From Panorpa germanica (taxonomy: Eukaryota; Arthropoda; Insecta; Mecoptera; Panorpidae): a stretch of 64,000 nt of DNA. How positions within the stretch are numbered: position 1 is the first letter of the stretch; every line of letters starts with the position of its first letter. Both the position numbers and the translations under genes were made by a program. The notes under the pieces are model-generated. The model searched no databases and was not told the DNA's origin. It saw only the letters and a list, made by a program, of their open reading frames with translations. Location of the stretch: NCBI GenBank assembly GCA_963678705.1, contig OY783212.1, forward strand, positions 5,766,001 to 5,830,000. The letters run 5' to 3'. Below, in pieces: positions 1 through 9,987 of this stretch.

Positions 1-659
1 TTAAATGTAGCTTTTTCAACAATTTTACCATCTGCATAATGAGTATCGGTTGCTTCACCAAACCGTCCCAATAAATGATATGCTCTTGTAGGTCTTGTAT
101 TATGTAGAGCTGTTGATATACGCGTTCCATCATTTATTCCTAAAACTTTAAATTGCATTATTACAATAAATGTTAACAAAAAATACTACAGATAATGATT
201 CATGTAGCAATCTCAATACTTAAAACTCCGCTTGTATTACGTCCCAGAGGAGCAGCTGGTGAGCACCTAATATCTTTATTTTGATAACGTGGTCCTACAA
301 CAAGTGGATTGTCAGCTAAACTTGGCTTAACATTAACAGTCAGTGCACCGGACAATGTTTTATCAATGGAAACATATTGTGTTGCAGGTCTTCCTTTCAT
401 TTGATTTAAATCTGAAATATAGCATATATGACTATAATAAGTTCCCTTTATAGAAAATGTTGAATAAAATTCCAAAGCAAAACTAACCTCTACATAAGTT
501 TGTAATGATTGTTTTTCGAACTTGATTTGTTGAAATGCCAACCGGTTTGTAAATATTAACTACTCCATTTAACACTGACCATACTTTTGTTGCTTCATTT
601 GAAATCTTGCTTATCTTGTCATAAATGACTGGAGATTTTACTAAGTATCTGCCTGACAT
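1..659 (-). CDS. TRUB2: TRUB2-like mitochondrial mRNA pseudouridine synthase, 5' part (three exons, runs off the left edge)
   Basis: Exons are 488-659, 220-411 and 1-145 (continuing beyond base 1). The short introns (76 and 74 bp) have GT and AG ends, and the frame is continuous through codons split G|AT and A|TT. The start ATG at 659 gives MSGRYLVKSP; an in-frame ATG at 698 would add 13 residues. Exon 1 carries VVNIYKPVGIS, the TruB N-terminal strand. Exon 2 carries NPLVVGPRYQNKDIR and the SGVL of the family's region after the catalytic loop. Exon 3 carries RAYHLLGRFGEATD, matching the KDYTVRGLLGKATD block of vertebrate TRUB2. In the catalytic region this protein reads PAAPLGRNTSG where most family members have GHRLDxxASG; the aspartate used by TruB enzymes is not obvious here, as is also reported for TRUB2 divergence. 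TRUB2 proteins act in mitochondrial RNA granules. Assignment to TRUB2 is by motif order from memory. Confidence 0.85.
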
Positions 660-1209
660 TTTTATTTTCTTAAACAATAATAAACAAATGCAAAACAAAT
701 GTACAAAAAAGTATGGTTCGCTAATATTTATATTGGTAGAACGTCTAATAAGCAGAAGTTTATTTCTTATTATACTTATGGTATCATTGACTTAGTAGTA
801 TTTTGACATAAATTTAAAATAATCGTGTTTTTGTGTTTGCTTTCAAGAAATTTAATTATAAAACGTTTAATAAGGTAAAATGTTTACATTAATATTTAAA
901 ATGAGGTTTTATTCGATAGACTCATTAACAATAATAAATGTAAAGTTGGAAACGGATACTATTACTTTTTGCGGGTGTTTGTATAATCTAACCTAAAAAA
1001 TATTGTATACTTTTTATAACTCCGAATAATTAAAAAGTAATCACTTGCGCAACTGAATAAATCTCTTTTTTAAAAACTGATATCAATAATTATTATTTTT
1101 CTTTGCTATACTTAGAAAACAATGCTTAGGAATTTAATGTTCTGGAAACTTATGAAATTGTATGCAAATGCATATATTTAAATATAGTGATCATTGTAGG
1201 TTGTACTAA
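660..1209. promoter_or_regulatory. Shared intergenic region between head-to-head TRUB2 and PHPT1 starts
   Basis: This AT-rich 550-bp gap separates two start codons pointing away from each other, so it should contain both 5' UTRs and probably a bidirectional promoter. I see no unambiguous TATA box or initiator that decides the start sites. No long ORF or repeat is recognised in it. Confidence 0.45.
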
Positions 1210-1378
1210 ATGGCTGTGGAAAAATCTGATTGCCCAAGATTAAATGCGATTCCGTCTGTGGAGATAGATGACAATGGTGTATTTAAATACGTCTTGATTA
1301 AGGCTGTTTCCAGCAGCCCAGATGGTACCGAGAAAGACAAGATCCTGATTCGTGGTTTTAAGCGGGCAGAATGGCACT
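1210..1378 (+). CDS. PHPT1: PHPT1/janus-type 14 kDa phosphohistidine phosphatase, first coding exon
   Basis: The ATG at 1210 opens a 56-codon frame beginning MAVEKSDCPRLNAIPSVEI. It contains DDNGVFKYVLIKA and ILIRGFKRAEWH, which follow the human PHPT1 order of PDVDIDSDGVFKYVLI then EIVRGYKWAEYH almost residue for residue. The exon ends in CACT followed by GTAAGT, a strong donor leaving phase 1, so the next residue should be encoded T|NN (Ser in the Drosophila janus-A WHSDIYE). The catalytic His and the CLGGGxI block lie in later exons, which I did not find in the remaining 62 kb. The family is about 110-140 residues, so roughly half is missing here. PHPT1 removes phosphate from phosphohistidine in cytosolic proteins. 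Confidence 0.85.
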
Positions 1379-1409
1379 GTAAGTGATTTATTATGTTTAT
1401 TAACTTTTT

Positions 1410-1811
1410 TTATTTAAACAAATGTTTAATTGAACGCATTGTTAATAGCATTGCTGCTGCTATTGGGCTGTTTTTAAAGCATGTCTCAGGTTTTCCTTTA
1501 CACACATGACAGATACGTGCAGGCATGTCAGAAAGAGCGACAGGTCCATACGAATTGTTGAATAACTTTTTAGTTCTATTTTTAATCGGCGTAAAATCTC
1601 GAACAGTCGTGTAGTCATTTATAGTTTTCGAGGCACTAATCCAAATGTCGCTAGTTTTACAGCGAGAGTGAATATGTAGCAGTTTGAACATATTCGATGT
1701 TTTTATTTTTATAACAATTATAAAATAAATTGGTTTATTAACAGTTTTCAAAATCATCTTTTTCAAATCACTTGTAAGACTTTGGAGCAAAAATGGTATT
1801 GTTTTCTTCAT
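1410..1811 (-). CDS. Unidentified 133-codon ORF inside the PHPT1 intron, antisense
   Basis: One uninterrupted frame from ATG 1811 to TAA 1410. The product is basic with mixed composition, not low-complexity. It has a hydrophobic stretch near residues 28-35 (IYFIIVIK), a pair CHVC near residue 102 followed by a third Cys eight residues later (CHVCKGKPETC), and an Ala/Leu-rich end. An internal Met at residue 41 is an alternative start. The stop runs into AAATAAAAAA, which could serve as a poly(A) signal. In DNA this AT-rich, 130 stop-free codons are uncommon by chance, and the frame is not part of any repeat I recognise. I do not recognise the family. It could be a small nuclear-encoded protein or a chance ORF. 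Confidence 0.4.
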   Translation of the reverse strand: MKKTIPFLLQSLTSDLKKMILKTVNKPIYFIIVIKIKTSNMFKLLHIHSRCKTSDIWISASKTINDYTTVRDFTPIKNRTKKLFNNSYGPVALSDMPARICHVCKGKPETCFKNSPIAAAMLLTMRSIKHLFK

Positions 1812-3689
1812 CTAGAGTATGCTAAAAAGATTGCTGAAATTTTCTGTGTTTGCAAGATATCAATACAGTAAAATATTCACATTTTTTGCAATTAGCTCCG
1901 ACGCAGTTATCCCTAGGTCATTGAATATGATGAGAAATTAGTACAGAAATGGAAGGAAACAATTTATTATAATAAATATTTTATTAATGGCAATTCACAA
2001 AGTGCATCACATATATAGAAGGAAAAATCAAGTAAAAAAAACGGAAAGATTGGTTCTTAAAATCTACTTTAAAATTTATTTGTACATAATGTTATATGAA
2101 TATGATTATTTAGGTGGTTCTTAAAATTTATCAGATAGAAATTTGATCGGACCTGTTCTCAATTAAATAAAAGAAAATTTACGCCAAGTCTTCATTGAAT
2201 TAGTTAAGATAGAATATAATTAGCTTTAGTATTCAGATATTTATTAAGATCCACCTTAAACTATATATAATTTTTACTGTTTTACTAAATATTATGTACA
2301 CTTAATATTAGCACGTCCAGGAAGATTAATATTTAATTGAAAATATTCTATAATTTTAACAATATTTATATACATAATATGACTTCGTATTTTCTATACC
2401 TCATATCATAATGTAATATCTATTGTTGGTCAATGTTTCTTATTAATTACTAATTAATTATTAACATAAGAAGTTATATTAATTAAAGTAGTTAATTTTT
2501 ACGTAATTATGCTCAATTTTTAAAAATAGAAATTAGAAATGTGTGTTTTATGTGGTTCGTTTCATAGATAATAAAGTAATAGATTCATAACATAGATGTC
2601 GGGTCGTGCAGCTGTTATTAATTTTGTCATATTCAGGAAACTTACCATACTGATTATTATGCTTTTTATTCTTTTAATTATTTATCGTCAATAAATTGTT
2701 ATAAATGGAAGTGACGTAAAATTTAAATATTTTGTACTACGTTAAATCTACAATATACAAAGAAAGGGCGTCATTTTGATCCATCATTAATTATTTTTCT
2801 AGTATTAAATTGTTCGAAGACAGTCGTGTTTCAAGTGTGTAATTACAAATTACTCCCGAATTTTTTATTTCAAATAATCAATGATATTTAATTTTGACAC
2901 GTATTTTATATGACTTCCAGTTGGCGGTAAAACAGTGTTCTTTTTCTTTTCTGTAAAGGAAGAGATTAGATCAAATATGGGTACACCTCTAGTTTGGAAT
3001 GCATTTAGTGCCATACTCTTAAGTCTTTGTTTATATTCTAAATATTCTATTAATTATGGAATGTAACTATTGGTTATTTAGGCCTGCGTATTTATTTCAT
3101 TTATTAGGAGAACATAGTTAATAGATATTATATACCAATATTTTTTTTATCAAAAGTAATCTGATCTTGGATTCTGATAAAATATTTTCTTTATACCTGT
3201 AATTTTAAAAAATTTATAGTAAGAATCCACCGAGTATTAATTTTGTTCAGCATTGATATAGGAGTTGTCAAGCTGAGTATCTCATCCTGTGCGCCAATTC
3301 TAGTTTCACAAATATAAAGTTGCCATTACTAATAACAGAATTTTAAAAATTGCAGTATTTACAAAAAAATGTGAATTTATTTTATATAATAAATGAAATA
3401 ATATCAATTCATATCAAATAAATAAAATTATTGGCGATAGTTATTAAAAAAGGGCGGTAAATTTTGGATTTTGCTCAACTTGCGTAGTTGATTTTGTTAT
3501 GTTAACCACTTCTATATTTTTTAAAACAAAGTTTTAAAGGTAAAGGTTGCATAACAAAAATTATCTTTCGACATAAATTTATGTTTTTTAACGTTTCGTT
3601 AAGCTTTTTACGAAAGATTATACAGTGTTATACAATCTGTTATATATTAAATTAATATTATTATTTATTTATTGCTGATTTATTGCTAT

Positions 3690-3800
3690 AAATAAGCTGA
3701 GAATAATGTAAATTTAATTGTAAGTTGAAGTATATGAAATGTATTAAGAATGTAGATTGTAAAGCCGAAAGGCGAACAATAAATAAACAATAATAATAAT
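3690..3800 (+). repeat. 3' end of a non-LTR retrotransposon (AAAGCCGAAAGG tail family)
   Basis: The block containing GTAGATTGTAAAGCCGAAAG followed by an A/T-rich AATAAATAA-type tail recurs at 43,805-43,875, where it follows a purine-rich coding-like region. A diverged relative is on the minus strand at 53,760-53,830. Upstream tATGAAATGtATTAAG is also shared. The arrangement (conserved 3' UTR block, then simple A-rich tail) is typical of 5'-truncated LINE copies. Confidence 0.5.
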
Positions 3801-4239
3801 ATTAAATTAATATATTAGGACAATGTTCAATGGCCTTTGCATTTATTTATGTAACTAACAGTTTTGTAAGTAACAAAATGTAATGACAGGTAAAATATGA
3901 CGTTAAATAATAGATGTGTTTACGTATTTGGAGAATTTATTTAACATAACAAATATTATCGTTTACGTAAATAATGTGAAAGACTCGTTTTGGAATATTA
4001 AAAACATGATAACACCATTTTGGGATTGTTTGCGTCATAAATTAACCTTTCTTGTAACTTTAGAATTATAAAGGAACCGTTTTCTTTAGGGTAATACACA
4101 TTTTCTGTCTACCTCATTGGCTGTAACTTTTTAAATCATACAAATTTACTTGAAATTTAAATCGCATACTTTTAAAACTTCAATATTTTAAAAAACGTAA
4201 AATGTAATTCCATTTTTTGTCATTAAGTATTCATTAATT

Positions 4240-4450
4240 ACATCACTCACGAAGGGGGGTGGCCCAAAGTGTGATAACACGTGCCAAGGGGGGGAAGGGT
4301 AGTCATAAGCTTCGTGAAGTCGTATTCGTCAAATATTAGACTTTCAAAGAATGAATAAAATAAAAAAAATTACTTTTTTAAAATTTGTTGCAATAGAGGG
4401 TGAACAATCGTGACCGGGTTGTGGGAGGGGGGGTTGTTATGGTTGTGTAT
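4240..4450. repeat. G-run-rich patch, probable repeat fragment
   Basis: Two clusters of G-runs (GGGGGGTGGCC near 4254 and GGGAGGGGGGG near 4420) flank an AT-rich spacer with GTGTGATAACACGTG. The composition is unlike the surrounding DNA and similar G-runs occur near 21,640. No coding frame; the element type is not recognised. Confidence 0.25.
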
Positions 4451-5253
4451 ATAAGAAATCAAGAAATTTGTATGACGTAATTTATTTCAATGACCCTTAC
4501 AAACCTAAGGGATTAGTCTTGATTTGTAATGCCACTTTCTGGAATCGGCCCTATGTTGTCATTAAAGTATTTTCTATTCTCGTTATGAATTAATCTACGC
4601 ACACACATATATTTAGCAACAATGTATAAAGCTTATGCATGATGTACTACAATTTCGTTATCAATATAACCTAATTTAAATATTTTGTTATAAACATTTG
4701 GGAGGTAGAAAAACATACATATACATTTATACTTATTACTAGGAGTATTCTAACTTTAAAAAAAGTGTTAATGTTACTTAATATTTTTATCAGTTCCAAT
4801 TTTTATATTGTGTACCACAGATTCTCAATCTTTTGTAATGAGTTATTTAATTTTATTAATACAATTATCGTATATAAATCATTTAATATCTTAATGTTTT
4901 TATAGCTTTCTTTGTTGTAATTTTCTTTTATTTAAAGATTGAGAACTGTTGTTTTATTATACGTATAGTATTATTATAATATTATTTATTTTAAAACCAT
5001 TAACTAATATAGATTAAGTTGTATGACATTTTAATGTTTTTTATTAATTAATTTCTAATTAGTTATATTCTATATTATACTACAACACGATATATTACAT
5101 ACGGTCCGTCTAGAGGAAAGCTCACATTTTGATTAAATATTAAATATAATACTATCTCTGTTCCAAAATAGTTCTCACATTTATATTTTTTGATGTGATT
5201 ATTGATACGGGCTTATCTACTCTTCGTGTGAACACTTTTTTTCGAGACATGGT

Positions 5254-6076
5254 GTGTCACTGGGTCTTTGAGGGAACAGTTGAGTTTTTCGAGTTTTCTA
5301 AGATTTCAAAAAATCCAAAAACATTCTGGATTTCTTCTTGAAGTGTCTACTACATAGTCCAGAAGTTGCCCAAGTCCAAAGTTTAAAACCGTTGTTAATA
5401 TAAATTCACAAATAGTGAAAAACGCGGAAAAAACGGAGTATTGTTAAAAAATTCGTAACTTTATAACAAACAAATATTAAGAAAAACGGTTGTAGACTTC
5501 ATTATCTTAGACTATAAGCTTTCGAAAGAATGTAGTGTCTTTGGCGTGGGTTCCAAAAAGTTGAATTATTTGTGCACCTGAAAGTGGGGAATATTTTACG
5601 GATTCAGGCATGTCATAATAAACGGAACGTTGATTATTTGGCACAACATAAGTTTTTATTGATGAAAATACAAAAGTTATGTATAAATTAGTGTCAAAAA
5701 GAGAATTTACGGTGCGCAACCGTTGAATTGTCACTCATCTTCAAAAACTTATTGTAGTAAAAAGATGAACTCTTGAAAAAAATCCATATGTATAATCTAA
5801 GAAATAATATATTAAATTACATAAAACGTTTATTTTAACCATGAAAAAACTGTAAAAACAACGAGAAAAGCTAAAACATTGGAAAATAACAGAGGCAAGT
5901 TTCACTGGCTCGTCTTTGCAAGTAAACTGCCAGATCCGGACGCTGCTGGAACCTTAAATCACTACCATTACCTAGATTTTTTAGGGGGCATAGGTGAAGC
6001 GCGCTCTGTACTCATGAGAGAGAAATAGGAGTTTGAAATTTCAACTGTTCCTTAAAAGACCCAGTATACACACGCA
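5254..6076. repeat. Possible non-autonomous element bounded by a ~31-bp inverted repeat
   Basis: Left block 5254-5284 (ACTGGGTCTTTGAGGGAACA core) matches, in inverted orientation, 6046-6076 (TGTTCCTTAAAAGACCCAGT core) at about 26 of 31 positions. Between them lies unassigned sequence including a 75-codon minus-strand frame (5507-5734) with no recognised domain. The inverted ends suggest a DNA-transposon derivative or a fold-back unit. The outer limits and a target duplication could not be established. Confidence 0.35.
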
Positions 6077-6425
6077 GGGTTAATTTGATGTCTAGTAAAG
6101 ACACTGGAATAGATTTGTACCCTAGATGTTCTAAGAATCCCGAAAAGAATCACGCATTACTTCTTAAAATTATCGTGGATAACATTTCTAGTCAGCAATT
6201 AGTTTTTTTTTGGACTAGTTAAGAAAGTATTTAAAACCAGAGGTGGAAGCCCTAGGTACTACACATATTTTTCAATCCAAATCAAATATCAAATTTTTAT
6301 TATATTAGTGTATTTTATTATAATACTCGTATTTGAGGCACGGAATGTTTGAAACGACCTTCGTATACTGAATTAAAATTTGAACTTTCCTGTTCGACAT
6401 ATTATAAATATATGTATCGTACTTT

Positions 6426-6431
6426 TTTATT
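6426..6431 (-). promoter_or_regulatory. Candidate poly(A) signal just after the arrestin stop
   Basis: AATAAA on the minus strand, nine bases past the TAA at 6442-6440. Further AATAAA copies lie within the next 150 bp. This fits an mRNA end here, but a GTAAGT donor overlaps the stop (cut after 6444), so the transcript could instead continue by splicing. Confidence 0.35.
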
Positions 6432-6439
6432 ATTTTAAC

Positions 6440-7221
6440 TTACGTATGCGGATGTACATGCAAATTAGATTCCGAATTGTTTATTAATACATTTGTAGAA
6501 TTATGTTTAAACTCTTTTGTCTCGCTCCCCCTCGTATCAATTTGAATTTCTTCAATGTGACACTTTAATTGTAATTTGTTGATATCTCTCTCCAATTTAT
6601 GAAACTGTTTATCATTTGCCATATCAATAATATCTGTATTATCATTTTGAGTTCCAGTTTTATCACTAATATTATTACAATTAATTTTTTTACTATTTAA
6701 ATTTAATCCACTAGGCCCAGCTTCCGGTTCAAAATGATCACTATTTATTTTAGTATTTTTAACTTCATGAACTTGAACTTCAACCTTTGTTTCAATAGAA
6801 TTATCGTCTGTTTCATTTCTAAAGTCCATTAAATTCGAGGATATATTTTTACTACATGTTGCTACTTCAATATCTTCTAAGTAATCTGATTTGATATCTT
6901 CCTTCTTTGAACTACCAGCGATAGCGATGTCTTCTATTGGAGCGTCTTCTATTTCATTTGCGTCAGCTATGGCTTTCTTTTCGTCTGTGATTTCTTCCTC
7001 CACATGTCCCAAACTGAACGGTAACTTTAAGCACAACTCTCCTCCCATTCCGCTCAATGTAAGTTTTACTTTGACGTAGTAGGATACGTATATAGCGAAC
7101 ACGTTGCGTTCTTCAGGAGTTTGTGAACTTCTTGTGACGCTGCTGGCTAAACCACCCATGTCTAGACTCTCTGGTGACCTGCTGAATGTGTCTTCCAGTG
7201 CTATCCAATTCTTTGTAGGGG
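6440..7221 (-). CDS. Arrestin-family gene, last recognised exon: end of C-domain plus long acidic tail
   Basis: The acceptor AAG|CC starts at 7221, completing a codon split from the upstream exon (G|CC, Ala). The exon encodes PTKNWIALEDTFSR, then GGLASS, then ERNVFAIYVSYYVKVKL and GMGGELCLKLPFSLGH. These correspond to the arrestin C-domain strands ending in VSYxVKVKL...GGEL...LPFxLMH. The usual gate-loop block LALDGKxKHEDTNLAS is replaced by IALEDTFSRSPESLDMGGLAS, so the family's charged gate-loop residues are not conserved. After LGH come about 190 residues rich in Asp, Glu, Asn and Ser with no recognisable clathrin box (LxxxD/E-type) or AP2 motif. The frame ends at TAA 6442-6440. A perfect donor (AC|GTAAGT) overlaps that stop, so a further 3' exon is possible, but none was recognised. 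Confidence 0.85.
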
Positions 7222-8382
7222 CTTAAAATAATAATAGTTTATTAATTACATTTTATAAATATTTCCATGTAAGAAATTCATGTCTAGAAAATGTGATAGG
7301 CAATGTTATTTTTTCTATTTTTTTAAAAAGAAAATTCACAGCCGTTTTTTAATTTGTGGACTTAGCATCGAATAGGTGTGTAAAATAACTTCTCTTCATT
7401 TTATCTAATAAAAATTTAAGAAAAGAATAAGCTATAAACTTGCAAATATCTTTGTTTTGACATTTTATAATTTTATTTTTACAATATCGCCATAATAATT
7501 TAACTAAGTGTACTTAAGGGGGTGGGGTAAGGTTTCAACTTTTTTTTAATTTATTTATGTTATTGTACAACATATTAAGTTTATTGTGTGAAAATTTGAA
7601 GTCGACTGGAGTAAAACTGTCGGTGATATAGAGTTTCAAGTCTTCACCGCTCTGCTATGCTTTCGTGTTACTTTAAATGCGGTTTCTCACACATAGCTTT
7701 TTTAGAGTCGGTGCCCTCTCTAGCTCAAAATTTACTGAACCGATTCTTTTGATATTTTGTACACTCTTTCTTTACATAAATACCGAGGTAACGCTGTCGA
7801 CTTTTTTTTTTAATTTTAACGTATTTTAAAATAACAAAGTTTCTAATTTTTTTCACGCAAAATCGGTATTTTGACATTTAAGTGCTGTAGAAAATTGAAA
7901 AATCAATAAAAAAAGAAAAACTCGACAGCGTTACCAGCAGAAACCTATCTACTAATGAAATCATTTTGGTTTTTCGATTTCAGAAAATCCAGTGATGAGT
8001 TATGAGTGGCACACCGCAATGTTACATTTTTTTGTGACGTCTGTGGAGATTCGCTGTCAATGACTCATTTCTTGATATTTATTTATGAAAATTTCACAAA
8101 GTATTCTTCAAATGTTATTTTATCATTTAATAATTATAGACATAATTATATATTAACAGTGTTGTCAAAAAACATTATCGAAAATATGCTTCTTTTTTAT
8201 CGTTTTGACCTTACGATAGAACTGTAAATTTTAACACATCTCGTTTAAATTTGAAGTTTTCTTCAAAACTTATAAACTTTCTTTACTGTGCAGCAAATAA
8301 AGCAAGCGATATTCTATGTATTACATTATGTTGACGCACGTAAAACCACACTTATTAATTTTTAACCACAGTTATTAATTAC
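7222..8382 (-). other. Arrestin intron carrying a dispersed repeat
   Basis: A 1.16 kb intron with an AAG acceptor and a G|GTAATT donor. Most of its middle is copy A of the ~0.6 kb dispersed repeat (about 7550-8200). No other coding signal is seen. Confidence 0.7.
7550..8200 (+). repeat. ~0.6 kb dispersed repeat, copy A
   Basis: This is the longest of three related copies; the others are 42,030-42,615 (+) and 44,985-45,600 (-). Shared landmarks in order are: CAACATATTAA-TTTATTGTG; GGAGTAAAACT; a GATATAGAGTTT-AAGTCTTCACC block; CACACTCTTTCTTTACATAAA; a run of T; CTCGACAG-GTTACC; and GAGTTATGAGTGGCAC-CGCAATG. It then ends near CATTATCGAAAAT. There is no coding frame, clear TIR or A-tail, so the class is unassigned. 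Confidence 0.7.
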
Positions 8383-8527
8383 CCCGAGCTGGTGTCAAGG
8401 TGTAAGTGTGATTAAGCACCCCTCCAGGGGGAACAGGACATTCTGCTCCTACCGTGGCGTTAGCAACAGTATTCTTGAACTTTCCATTACTGAACATACA
8501 TACGTCGACGTGCTGAACCGCAAACAC
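8383..8527 (-). CDS. Arrestin-family gene, C-domain exon
   Basis: The exon begins after TTTTCAG (8528-8529) in phase 0 and ends at G|GTAATT in phase 1. It encodes VFAVQHVDVCMFSNGKFKNT, then AECPVPPGG and HTYTLTPARA. This aligns with the arrestin segment KISVRQYADICLFSTAQYK ... CPV ... VYTLTP. It joins without gap to the preceding exon's RKTVRRIK and the following PTKNWIALED, so no intervening exon is missing. The exon is 145 bp and has higher GC than its flanks, as do all four exons of this gene. Confidence 0.88.
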
Positions 8528-9987
8528 CTGAAAATGTCATTATGTAAGTTTAGTTATTCTGTATATAAATTACTCAGTGTACTCAGAGATGGCGTAAGTA
8601 CTTTAATGTCTGACAACATGACCTTTAACCTGATGACTTGTAACGCGCAATTGTATTTAGAGACGGTAATATCCCGAGAAGAGCAATTTTAACAAATATG
8701 TAAAAAAGCTACATTGCGTTGCATCAGCAAAGAAGCTCAAGATTTAATTCCATAGGGTAGTTGAACTAATACGAGTATACTACATAATACTAATACACTA
8801 TTTTTTTCACGTATTCCAAGTATTAGGTTAGGCTATTTTTTACACATCTGCATTTTCTGTTCGTAAACATCAAAGAAAAACTGCAGACTATTTTTTTTGA
8901 GTACTGTTAATAATTTATACTTTACTGCGTTGGAAAATTTTGTAAACATATATTCCTCACTCTACGTCCACACACGCGTGTTCGCCTATTCGTGTTCTTT
9001 GACGATTTTCTGATTCCTACGCTTTGATGTGTTTTATACATGAATCTTTGATGATTTGAATCATGAAGATTGAGGTTTCGTATCACAATACGTATCTATG
9101 GTCCTGGTCTTATTTTAGACTAGGCGTAATTCATTATATTGTATTATTAACGATTCCGATAATGATACAAAGTCGCTATGTATATTTCCTTGTATGCAAT
9201 TTGCTCTTCTCTTTACCTGCTGCTCCATTCTGATTTTTACCTAATTGATCATTAAAAAGGAATTACTAACATGTAGCAAAATCCTCTGCAATTTTCTCAA
9301 TAGGTAACTTAACAATAAATATTTATTTGTAAAGATGGTATCGCAGTTCAATGGCGTTCCGAGAATATTGGGGGCTTTTGGTGGTACCCAATATGGGGGC
9401 CTTTTTTAGCTCCCACACAAAATCAATTATGTCTAGTCTTAATTGAAATGAGCTTGGAGTGTCTTTCAGCTTGTCTGAAACTATCTTTATTAACTGTTAT
9501 GCGAAATTAAATGTATCTAACCATAATTGCATGGCAGTCTATCGGTTATTACCTTTACTTATAGGAATTAGAAAGCAAGAACCCGAGTAGAAAACTACCC
9601 GTGAAATGCAGTGCCAGTGCCCTCGCACGCTTAGTCAGTGCCTGATCGGGCGCTCGTCGTTTCCCGGGTAATTTTTCTACTCGGGGAAAATAAATATCCT
9701 AGAATTGTTCCGGGACAATAATCCAATTTCAATTTGCAAACCTCATTTAATTAAAACTGTGATTTGGCAGAGTTTCCTCTCCCGTTCCGTTTTAATTATA
9801 GGAAAATGGATTTTAATTTGATAGCTTCAGTTTATTTATAAAAGGGAGACCGCCATTAATTTGCAAGGCTACCAAATACAACAATGTCTACGTCTGCTGG
9901 TGTATTCTGAAGAGCCTGCCCTTTGGATCTTGATTGCGGTAATCCAATTTACATGTTTTTGTACAAAACTTTACTACATTAGCATAC
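8528..9987 (-). other. Arrestin intron with a GC-rich fold-back sequence
   Basis: A 1.46 kb intron with CAG acceptor and AAG|GTATGC donor. It contains the palindromic unit at 9582-9685, listed separately. The remainder, including a GGGGGC/GGGGGCC patch near 9370-9405, shows no coding signal. Confidence 0.7.
9582..9685. repeat. Short fold-back (hairpin) element, 25-bp arms
   Basis: Arm 9582-9606 (CCCGAGTAGAAAA-CTACCCG-TGAAA) pairs with 9660-9685 (TTTCCCGGGTAA-TTTTTCTACTCGGG) at all but about three positions. The 53-bp loop is GC-rich with repeated CAGTGCC. In a genome this AT-rich the composition stands out. Candidate miniature DNA transposon or structured RNA; no second copy was seen in the window. 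Confidence 0.55.

Larger units (their letters stand above)
1812..6425. other. AT-rich gene-free stretch: PHPT1 intron or intergenic DNA
   Basis: No exon of a known protein was recognised on either strand. I looked on the plus strand for a PHPT1 continuation (S-D-I-Y, C-L-G-G-G, V-Y-G-Y) and on the minus strand for arrestin 3' exons. The stretch contains a LINE-type 3' tail, a G-rich patch and an inverted-repeat-bounded unit, listed separately. The rest is A/T runs without further structure. Confidence 0.5.

Noticed and set aside
1885-1925. Mitochondrial 16S rRNA insertion (GCAGTTATCCCTAGG)
   Set aside because: Only about 15 bases resemble the conserved GCTGTTATCCCTAA segment, with no flanking rRNA similarity.
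6891-7079. Plus-strand 62-codon ORF
   Set aside because: It is a shadow of the arrestin exon on the minus strand.
8408-8692. Plus-strand 94-codon ORF
   Set aside because: It lies across the arrestin exon at 8383-8527, whose minus-strand translation matches the family.
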